From: DATLWN01 sp963764315
GTDB lineage: Bacteria; Pseudomonadota; Zetaproteobacteria; Mariprofundales; Mariprofundaceae
Length of the DNA: 64,000 nucleotides
Assembly: GCA_963764315.1 (NCBI GenBank)
Contig: CAVXSB010000018.1
Location: 1-64,000, forward strand
Reading direction: 5' to 3'
Part shown: positions 56,589-64,000 of the stretch, piece by piece
Layout of the letters: every line of letters starts with the position of its first letter
Numbering within the stretch: position 1 is the stretch's first letter
Program-made: the position numbers and the translations under genes
Notes under the pieces: model-generated
What the model was told of the DNA's origin: nothing
The model's database searches: none
What the model saw: only the letters and a program-made list of their open reading frames with translations

Positions 56589-56654
56589 TTATCGATTCCC
56601 GTCTTTCACCTTTTTATCTTGTTGCGAGCGCGCGATTTTGCGTGGTTTCTGCAT
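56589..56654 (-). CDS. possible 21-residue basic peptide between hisB and hisH
   Basis: An ATG-started frame encodes MQKPRKIARSQQDKKVKDGN plus one residue and ends 5 bp before the hisH start. It is strongly basic, and a GTGGAG site lies about 11 bases upstream. The composition and position within the operon suggest a real micro-gene, but a peptide of this size cannot be confirmed from one sequence. Confidence 0.3.
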   Translation of the reverse strand: MQKPRKIARSQQDKKVKDGNR

Positions 56655-56700
56655 GCATGTCATGTCTCCACGCCCGGTGCCGGGGACAATAGCTCGCGCC

Positions 56701-57288
56701 TTACAGAGCACCCTTGGTCGAAGGGATGCCCGGCTGGCGGGGGTCCATGGTCACGGCCATGCGCAGTGCCCGGCCGAAGGCCTTGAACGCGGTTTCGATG
56801 ATGTGGTGGTTGTTGGCGCCACGGATCGTGTCCAGGTGCAGGGTGATGCGGCCATGGTTGACCACCGCCTGGAAGAACTCCCGGAACAGGTCGACGTCGA
56901 AATCCCCGACGCGCTCCTTGGGGAAATTCAGGTGGTATTCCAGTCCCGGTCGGCCGGACAGGTCCAGGACCACGCGCGCCAGCGCCTCGTCCAGCGGCAC
57001 ATAGGCGTGTCCGTAGCGGGTGACGCCCTGCTTGTCGCCCAAGGCATCGTGCAGCGCCTCGCCGAGGCAGATGCCGATATCCTCGACGGTGTGGTGGTCG
57101 TCGATCTCGCGATCGCCCTTGGCCTCGATGGTCAGGTCGATCAGTCCGTGCCGGGAGATTTGTTCCAGCATATGGTCAAGGAAGGGGATGGTCGTGCGGA
57201 TGTCCGAGCGTCCACTGCCATCCAGGTTCAGGTCGAGCCGGATGGCGGTTTCCTTCGTCTTTCGTTCGATACTGGCGGTGCGGCTCAT
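56701..57288 (-). CDS. hisB: imidazoleglycerol-phosphate dehydratase
   Basis: Monofunctional dehydratase of histidine synthesis, 195 residues. The metal-binding blocks are FLDHMLEQISRHGLIDL, DDHHTVEDIGICLGEAL and the C-terminal NNHHIIETAFKAFGRAL. It lacks the histidinol-phosphatase half found in E. coli HisB. It overlaps hisC by 4 bp. Confidence 0.96.
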   Translation of the reverse strand: MSRTASIERKTKETAIRLDLNLDGSGRSDIRTTIPFLDHMLEQISRHGLIDLTIEAKGDREIDDHHTVEDIGICLGEALHDALGDKQGVTRYGHAYVPLDEALARVVLDLSGRPGLEYHLNFPKERVGDFDVDLFREFFQAVVNHGRITLHLDTIRGANNHHIIETAFKAFGRALRMAVTMDPRQPGIPSTKGAL

Positions 57289-58328
57289 ACGAGGACCTCC
57301 TTCAGGGCGTCCAGGAAACGGTTATTCTCTTCCGAGCTGCCGATGGTGACGCGCAGGCATTGGGCGAGCAAGCCGTTCTGGCCGTGCATGTTCTTGATCA
57401 GGACGCCGTGCTGCCTGAGCGCCTCGAATACCGGTGCCGCCTCATGGCCCTTGCCGAGGCGGAACAGCAGGAAGTTGGCCTGCGACGGGAACACCGTCAG
57501 CCCGTCCATGGTGGACATGGCCTTGAACAGGCGCTCGCGTTCCTTCTTGATCTGCGACGCCTGCTCGTCGAACAGCTCCATGTGCTCAAGCAGGAAGTGG
57601 GCGGAATGCTGGGTCAGGCTGTTGATATTGTAAGGCAGGCGGACCTTGTTCAGTTGCGCGATCAGCTCCGGGTCGCCGAGGGCATAGCCCAGACGCAGAC
57701 CGGCCCAACCGAGTTTGGAGAAGGTGCGCAGGACGAGCACGTTCTCCTTGATCTGGTCCGTGTGCGTGCGCTCGGCGAACGGCCGGTAGGCCTCGTCGAT
57801 GACCACCAGGTCGCGCATGTTCTGGGCCACCATATGCACGGACTCCTGCGGCCACAGGTTTCCGGTCGGGTTATTCGGGCAGGCCAGGAAGGCGATGGCG
57901 GCTTTCTCGCGGGCGCATACGTCGAGGAAGGCCTTGCCGTTCAGGCCGAAATTCTTGTCCAGCGGTACCGACGCCACCGGACGCTTCAGCCAGCGGGAGA
58001 TCAGGCCGTACATGACGAAGGTCGGTTCCGGCACCACGCAGGGGCCGGGCTCCGCCGCCATCAGCAGCATCTGGATAATGTCGTCCGAGCCGTTGCCGAG
58101 CAGTACATGCTCGGCCGAAAGCCCGTCCAGTGCCCCGATCTTGGTGCGCAGCTCAAGCATATCGGCATCCGGATAGCGGTTGATGTCCGCACCGGCCATG
58201 GCCTTGGCCCATTCGGCGCGCAGCGCTGCCGGCAGTCCGTATGGATTCTCCATGGCATCAAGCTTAACCATGCCGGCACTGTCCGGCACATGGTAGGCGG
58301 CGAGCGAGCGGATATCGCTACGGATCAT
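57285..58328 (-). CDS. hisC: histidinol-phosphate aminotransferase
   Basis: Pyridoxal-phosphate aminotransferase of 347 residues. The PLP lysine is in RTFSKLGWAGLRLGYA, and the LDAMENPYGLP and NNPTGNLWP blocks are typical. Its start overlaps the hisD stop by 4 bp and its stop overlaps hisB, so the his genes are tightly coupled. Confidence 0.95.
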   Translation of the reverse strand: MIRSDIRSLAAYHVPDSAGMVKLDAMENPYGLPAALRAEWAKAMAGADINRYPDADMLELRTKIGALDGLSAEHVLLGNGSDDIIQMLLMAAEPGPCVVPEPTFVMYGLISRWLKRPVASVPLDKNFGLNGKAFLDVCAREKAAIAFLACPNNPTGNLWPQESVHMVAQNMRDLVVIDEAYRPFAERTHTDQIKENVLVLRTFSKLGWAGLRLGYALGDPELIAQLNKVRLPYNINSLTQHSAHFLLEHMELFDEQASQIKKERERLFKAMSTMDGLTVFPSQANFLLFRLGKGHEAAPVFEALRQHGVLIKNMHGQNGLLAQCLRVTIGSSEENNRFLDALKEVLV

Positions 58329-59644
58329 GTTTCATCCTCCGGCGCCAGACTGCGGCCCAGGCGAAGTTCGACCGACAAAGCATGCGCCTGCAGACCCTCG
58401 CGGTGGGCCAGGTGGGCGGCGGCCGGGCCGATGATCTCGACCGCGCGCTTGTTGGCGCGAATGATACTGCTTCGCTTAGTGAAGTCGTAGACGCCAAGCG
58501 GGCTGGAGAAGCGGGCCGTACGGTTCGTCGGCAGCACGTGGTTCGGGCCGGCGATGTAGTCGCCGAGCGCCTCCGGCACATAGTGGCCGAGGAAGATGGC
58601 GCCGGCATGCTTGATGTAGGGCAGCAGCACATCCGGGTCGTCCATGGCCAGCTCCAGGTGTTCGGGGGCGATGCGATTGACTGCCTCCGCGGCGGCGGCC
58701 AGATCGGTGGCAAGGATCAGGGCACCGTGGGTCTCGGCTGCGGCGCGGGCAATGGCGGCACGCGGCAGCGTCTCCAGGTGCTTGGCGATGGCCGCATCCA
58801 CCTCGTCCAGCAATGCGGCATCAGTGGTGATGAAGAAGCTCTGGGCGGCCTCGTCGTGCTCCGCCTGCGACAGGAAGTCCGCGGCCAGCCACGTTGGGTG
58901 CCCGGAGTCGGCGACGACGACGATTTCGGAGGGTCCGGCGATCATGTCGATGCCGCAGGTGCCGAACACCTGCTTTTTGGCGGCTGCTACATACTTGTTG
59001 CCCGGGCCGACGATCTTGTCCACGGCAGGGATGCTCTCGGTACCATGCGCCAAGGCCGCCACCGCCTGGGCCCCGCCGATAGCGAAGCAGCGGCGCACGC
59101 CGCTGATGTGGGCGGCGGCCAGTACCAGCTCGTTGACCTCACCGCCGGGCGTGGGTACGACCATGACGATCTCTTCCACACCCGCGACGCGCGCCGGCAC
59201 CGCGTTCATCAGCACCGAGGACGGGTAGGCGGCCTTGCCGCCCGGCACGTACAGGCCCACGCGGTCGAGCGGCGTGATGCGCATGCCCAGCGTCAGCCCG
59301 GCCTCGTCGGTGTATTGCCAGTTTTCCTGCTTCTGCCGCTCGTGGTAGGCGCGGATGCGCGCCACGGCCAGCTCCAGGGCCTGCCTGTCCTTGTCGCTGA
59401 TATTGCGCCAGGCCTCCTCGAGCCGCTCCCGGGGGATCTCGATGGTTTCGGGCGTGGCGGCCCAGCCGTCGAAGCGGCGGGTGTAATCGCAGACGGCGGC
59501 ATCGCCGCCGGTGCGCACGCTCTCGATGATGTCGGCGACGGTTTGCTGCACATCGGCGCCGGTATCGGTTTCACGCGACAGCAGGGCGTCGAGCTGTTCG
59601 GTAAAGTCGATGTCGGCGGTATTCAGGCGGCGGATGCTGGCCAT
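58325..59644 (-). CDS. hisD: histidinol dehydrogenase
   Basis: Zinc-dependent NAD oxidoreductase for the last two steps of histidine synthesis, 439 residues. Conserved blocks are YVPGGKAAYPSSVLMNAVPA, DMIAGPSEIVVVADSGHPTW with the following LLSQAEHDE-like LSQAEHDEAAQ, and NRIAPEHLELAMDD, which holds the catalytic Glu-His. It follows hisG by 13 bp. Confidence 0.96.
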   Translation of the reverse strand: MASIRRLNTADIDFTEQLDALLSRETDTGADVQQTVADIIESVRTGGDAAVCDYTRRFDGWAATPETIEIPRERLEEAWRNISDKDRQALELAVARIRAYHERQKQENWQYTDEAGLTLGMRITPLDRVGLYVPGGKAAYPSSVLMNAVPARVAGVEEIVMVVPTPGGEVNELVLAAAHISGVRRCFAIGGAQAVAALAHGTESIPAVDKIVGPGNKYVAAAKKQVFGTCGIDMIAGPSEIVVVADSGHPTWLAADFLSQAEHDEAAQSFFITTDAALLDEVDAAIAKHLETLPRAAIARAAAETHGALILATDLAAAAEAVNRIAPEHLELAMDDPDVLLPYIKHAGAIFLGHYVPEALGDYIAGPNHVLPTNRTARFSSPLGVYDFTKRSSIIRANKRAVEIIGPAAAHLAHREGLQAHALSVELRLGRSLAPEDET

Positions 59645-59657
59645 GCGGATGCTCCTG

Positions 59658-60292
59658 TTAGCGGTTCACCGCCCGGCGCAGGCGGTCGATGATGGGTTGG
59701 ATCTGATCTCCCTTTGTGGCGTGGCTGGCCGGATTGACGACCAGGCGACTGGAGATGTCGTACAGGGTGTCCTCCTCGACCAGGCCGTTGGCCTTGAGGG
59801 TGCCGCCGGTGGATACGAGGTCGACGATGCGCTCGGCCATGCCGACCAGCGGCGCGAGCTCCATGGAGCCGTACAGGTGGATAATCTCGGCCTGCACGCC
59901 CTGACTCAGGTAATACTGCTCGGCCAGACGATCGTACTTGGTGGCGATACGGATATGACTGCCGCGCTTGGGCTTGCCCGCATCGACCAGGGCCTTGGGT
60001 CCGGCGATGCACAGCCGGCAGCGGCCGATACCGAGATCCAGCGGTTCGTAGACATGAGGTTGCGCCTCCAGCAGAAGGTCGCGCCCGACGATGCCGAGAT
60101 CGGCTGCTCCCCGCTCGACGTAGGTGGCCACATCGGCGGCGCGGATGATCAGGAAGCGCACGCCGTCCGGGCCGTCCACCATCAGCTTGCGTGTGGTGTT
60201 GACGTCCTCGACCGGGTTCAGGCCGGCCGCTTCGAGCAGTGGCAGGGTCTCTTCGAGGATGCGTCCCTTGGACAGGGCGATGGTCAGCGCGC

Positions 60293-60296
<4 letters not shown>
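59658..60296 (-). CDS. hisG: ATP phosphoribosyltransferase, short form
   Basis: First enzyme of histidine synthesis, 212 residues. It begins MSALTIALSKGRILEETLPL and has GAADLGIVGRDLLLE and the phosphate-binding LVSTGGTLKANGL. It lacks the C-terminal regulatory domain of the long form, so activity should require HisZ, which is not in this window. Its ATG overlaps the murA stop (ATGA). Confidence 0.95.
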
Positions 60297-61582
<1,286 letters not shown>

Positions 61583-61683
61583 GGGAAACTCGTATCATAG
61601 GAATGCCGAAACATAGCCGTTGCGCGCCCGGCGAACAATGAATGCGTGGCATTTTTTTCGCCAAGCCAGCATGCTTTGGCCCC

Positions 61684-62631
61684 ATGTCCGTGTATACAGA
61701 TCTTTCCCGTCCCGACATCACCGCGATTCTAGCCGATTACGATCTGGGGGCCTATCGCCGCCACGAGGGAATCGCTGCCGGCATCGAGAACAGCAACTTC
61801 TTCGTCGACACCGAGGCCGGCCGTTATGTGTTGACCGTGTTCGAACGCATGCAGCCCGAGGAATTGCCGTATTTCATGCGTCTGATGCGCCATCTGGCCT
61901 CCCGCGGGCTTGCCTGCCCGGATGTCATGCTGCGCCGGGATGGTTCACTGCTGTTCGAGATTCACGGCGGGACGGATCGCAAGTGGGGCTGCATCATCTC
62001 GCGCCTGGCCGGCCGTACCCTGGCATGGTTGAACGAGGTCCAGCTGTATGCCGCCGGGCGCGCCTTGGCCTCACTCCACCTGGCGGGTGCGGATTTTGCC
62101 GAGCGTCGCCCGAACCCGACCGGGCTGCCATGGCTGAAATCCCGTATCGAGGCGATGGGAGGCGACGCCGTGGCCCGCTTTGGCAAGGATACGGCGGCAT
62201 TGCTTGCCGACGAACTGGCCTGGCAATGGGAGCGCCGCGAGCGGGACCTGCCGGGTGGGGTCGTGCATGCCGATTACTTCTGCGACAACATCCTGTTCGA
62301 CGGCGATGCGGTGGCCGGGATCATCGATTTTTACTATGCCTGCGACGATGCCTATGCCATGGATATCGCCATCTCCCTGAACGCCCTGGCCGTTTCGATA
62401 TCTCCGGACGGGCAGGATAAGCAGCGCATGGCCATGTTCATGCAGGGCTATGAATCGGTGCGGGCGCTGAATGCGGCCGAGCACGATGCCATGCCTGTAC
62501 TGCTTCGGCTGGCGGCGCTGCGCTTCTGGGTTTCACGCCTTTATGATGCGCTCTACCCGCGCGAGGGGGCCATGACGCAGGTCAAGGATCCGGAGGAGTA
62601 TCGGGCCAAGCTGCAATTTCATCGCGGCTAG
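61684..62631 (+). CDS. thrB: homoserine kinase, aminoglycoside-phosphotransferase type
   Basis: Threonine-pathway kinase of 315 residues in the ChoK/APH fold, the ThrB form found in Pseudomonas and relatives instead of the GHMP form. It begins MSVYTDLSRPDITAILADYD; the catalytic loop is VVHADYFCDNILFDGD with His195, followed by IIDFYYACDDAYAMDIAI. The frame opens 14 codons earlier, but the shorter start matches the family. It is divergent from murA across 101 bp. Confidence 0.93.
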   Translation: MSVYTDLSRPDITAILADYDLGAYRRHEGIAAGIENSNFFVDTEAGRYVLTVFERMQPEELPYFMRLMRHLASRGLACPDVMLRRDGSLLFEIHGGTDRKWGCIISRLAGRTLAWLNEVQLYAAGRALASLHLAGADFAERRPNPTGLPWLKSRIEAMGGDAVARFGKDTAALLADELAWQWERRERDLPGGVVHADYFCDNILFDGDAVAGIIDFYYACDDAYAMDIAISLNALAVSISPDGQDKQRMAMFMQGYESVRALNAAEHDAMPVLLRLAALRFWVSRLYDALYPREGAMTQVKDPEEYRAKLQFHRG

Positions 62632-62640
62632 GTCCCGGAG

Positions 62641-63021
62641 CTAGGCGTTATCGCCGTCCGCGGGTGCCTCGGGATATTGGGCGTCCAGGTAGGCTTTCAG
62701 CACCAGGGCGTGGTTGTGCAGCGTGTCCCGGGCGGCATAGAGCAGGGTGACGGTGCAGTGGGATACGGCATCCGTGAGCGAGGTCAGGTCCTGGGGGCGG
62801 GACGCGAGCTCGGCGAGGTAGCGGTGCCTGAACGCATCCCACTTCGCCGGGTCGTGGCCGAACCACCGGCGCAGCTCGCTTGAGGGCGCGGCCTCCCTGG
62901 CCCACAGGTCGATGCGGGCCTCGATCTTCGACAGCCCGCGCGGCCACAACCGGTCGACCAGCACGCGCAGTCCGTCGGCGCATTCGGCCTCGGCATACAC
63001 ACGCTTGATCCGTACCGTCAT
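62641..63021 (-). CDS. DUF488 protein
   Basis: Protein of 126 residues. The pattern VRIKRVYAEAECADGLRVLV followed by DRLWPRGLSK matches the DUF488 family (YeaO type), whose members have no established activity. The conserved WFGHDPAKWDAFRHRYLAEL block is also present. It starts 6 bp after the ferritin-like gene's stop, so they form an operon. Confidence 0.9.
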   Translation of the reverse strand: MTVRIKRVYAEAECADGLRVLVDRLWPRGLSKIEARIDLWAREAAPSSELRRWFGHDPAKWDAFRHRYLAELASRPQDLTSLTDAVSHCTVTLLYAARDTLHNHALVLKAYLDAQYPEAPADGDNA

Positions 63022-63027
63022 GTCCCG

Positions 63028-63579
63028 TTATTGACCGATTTCTTCGAGCAGGCTGACCAGATCGTCGGCATGCTCCTCCTCCATGGCGAGGATGGTCTCG
63101 AGCATGCGCCGGGTGGTGGGATCGTCATTGCCCAGATAGGCGACCATCTCGCGGTAGCTGTCGATGGCGATGCGCTCGGCCACCAGATCCTCGCGGATCA
63201 TCTCCAGCAGCGAGTCTCCCTCGACATATTCGGCATGACTGCGCGTCAACAGCCCTTCAGGCGAGAAGTTCGGTTCGCCGCCGAGCTGCACGATGCGCTG
63301 GGCGATCTGGTCGGCATGCACCTGCTCCTCGTTCGCATGCTGCAGGAACTCCTGAGCCGCGCCCTGGGCATTGATGCCGCTGGCCATGAAGTAGTGGCGC
63401 TTGTAGCGCAGCACGCAGACGACCTCGGTGGCCAGTGCCTCGTTGAGCAGTCGTACGACGGTGGTGCGATCGGCCTTGTAGCCCTCGGTGACGGCGCCGT
63501 TCTCGATGTGCTTGCGGGCACGCTTGCGCAGGGTGCGGATGTCGGTCAAAAACGGTGTGTCGCCGGATTTTCTTGCCAT
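63028..63579 (-). CDS. ferritin-like di-iron protein
   Basis: Four-helix protein of 183 residues. Glutamate and histidine ligands for a di-iron site are placed as in bacterioferritins: LNEALATEVVCVLRYKRHYF, LQHANEEQVHADQIAQRI, REDLVAERIAIDSYREMV and LAMEEEHADDLVSLL. No heme-binding methionine is obvious, so it is closer to bacterioferritin-like stress proteins than to Bfr itself. It would store or detoxify iron. Confidence 0.85.
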   Translation of the reverse strand: MARKSGDTPFLTDIRTLRKRARKHIENGAVTEGYKADRTTVVRLLNEALATEVVCVLRYKRHYFMASGINAQGAAQEFLQHANEEQVHADQIAQRIVQLGGEPNFSPEGLLTRSHAEYVEGDSLLEMIREDLVAERIAIDSYREMVAYLGNDDPTTRRMLETILAMEEEHADDLVSLLEEIGQ

Positions 63580-63675
63580 AGACTCTCCTTGGGGAAGTCT
63601 ATGGATTGAAGGCCATGGCCCTTATCCGGTCAAGGGCCATCCGGTCAATGAGAACAGGATTTGCAGGTATGGAAG

Positions 63676-63703
63676 GCCGGCCGAGGGAAGTCCCCCGGCC
63701 GGC
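63676..63703 (-). terminator. hairpin after htpG
   Basis: GCCGGCCG...CGGCCGGC arms with an inner GGG/CCC pair and a four-base loop form a strong hairpin 8 bp downstream of the htpG stop on the minus strand. There is little T run, so termination may be partial. Confidence 0.65.
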
Positions 63704-63710
63704 ACAGGCA

Positions 63711-64000
63711 TCAGTCAGCCAGTAGGGCGTTGATGCGGCGTACGAAGCCGGCCGGGTCCTCGGGCAGTGCCCCTTCGGCCAGCAGGGCCTGGTCGAACAG
63801 AATCTGCGCCCAGTCGCCGATCTTCTCCTTGGAACGCATCTTGGCCAGGCGCTGGATCAGGGCGTGATCGGGGTTGATCTCGAGGATCGGTTTCATCTCC
63901 GGCACGTTCTGCCCCGCCTCCTTCAGGATACGCTCGAGGTTGGTGCTGATGTCGAAGGTATCGGAGATCAGGCAGGCTGGTGATTCGGTCAGGCGATTGG
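63711..64000 (-). CDS. htpG: molecular chaperone HtpG (Hsp90), C-terminal part
   Basis: The last 96 codons of a gene that enters from the right end of the window. The sequence RLTESPACLISDTFDISTNL followed by LERILKEAG and the block EMKPILEINPDHALIQRLA are the C-terminal dimerisation part of HtpG, ending in the family-typical DPAGFVRRINALLAD. The ATPase and middle domains lie outside the window. Confidence 0.9.
   Translation of the reverse strand, partial: NRLTESPACLISDTFDISTNLERILKEAGQNVPEMKPILEINPDHALIQRLAKMRSKEKIGDWAQILFDQALLAEGALPEDPAGFVRRINALLAD

Overview
The window is a GC-rich chromosomal segment, densely packed with genes on both strands, from a gammaproteobacterium. Evidence for this includes the hrcA-grpE-dnaK-dnaJ cluster with both a CIRCE operator and a sigma-32 type promoter, lysC next to csrA, a murA-hisGDCBHAF run, HisG in its short form, and ribosomal proteins rplM-rpsI. 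A proton-pumping P-type ATPase, an FTR1 iron permease under a Fur-type regulator and a membrane-anchored c-type cytochrome would suit an acid- or metal-exposed chemolithotroph. That lifestyle, and any family-level placement, is only an inference. No rRNA, tRNA, CRISPR array or intact transposase gene was found.

Layout. 1-4.7 kb: nucleotide-sugar epimerase, uvrA, ssb. 4.7-11.4 kb: glycogen/glucan phosphorylase, H+-ATPase, metallophosphoesterase. 11.4-15.2 kb: MFS exporter, a NarL-type two-component pair and a single-domain PAS protein. 15.2-19.2 kb: prfC, class II aldolase, PQQ-type sugar dehydrogenase, thioredoxin-like protein. 19.2-21.1 kb: a lower-GC hipBA toxin-antitoxin module flanked by 50-bp inverted repeats and a 6-bp direct repeat, which looks like a transposed unit without a transposase. 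21.1-28.7 kb: cytochrome, DUF2726 protein, polA, yaaA (frameshifted), an acyltransferase, ribD (frameshifted), and a comEC remnant with most of its middle deleted. 28.7-33.8 kb: exbBD, lysC, csrA, an apparently leaderless Fur-family gene, FTR1, MgtC/DUF4010 protein. 33.9-36.4 kb: small stress membrane proteins, TrkA-C protein, rpsI-rplM. 36.6-42.2 kb: the heat-shock cluster followed by dapB. 42.2-49.5 kb: a low-GC HAD phosphatase, then ferredoxin-NADP reductase, thiolase and FadJ-like genes that carry four single-base insertions between them, and an acyl-CoA synthetase. 49.5-52.0 kb: a complete AmmeMemoRadiSam three-gene system. 52.1-54.3 kb: a decayed hydrolase, a DUF2934 protein, two tandem proteins sharing a SAP-like/Cys domain, and DedA. 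54.3-61.6 kb: his operon plus murA. 61.7-64.0 kb: thrB, DUF488, ferritin-like protein and the 3' end of htpG.

How the genes work together. The heat-shock chaperones appear to have two promoter inputs: HrcA/CIRCE upstream of hrcA and a sigma-32 promoter directly before dnaK. The Fur-FTR1 pair forms an iron-responsive uptake unit whose Fur box covers its own promoter. Thiolase, FadJ and acyl-CoA ligase form a fatty-acid oxidation block. The AmmeMemoRadiSam operon and the hipBA element are the least understood units. The tandem SAP-Cys genes are another uncharacterised pair. Six genuine genes or gene segments are broken by +1 base insertions, and because ribD is affected, sequencing or assembly error must be separated from real decay.
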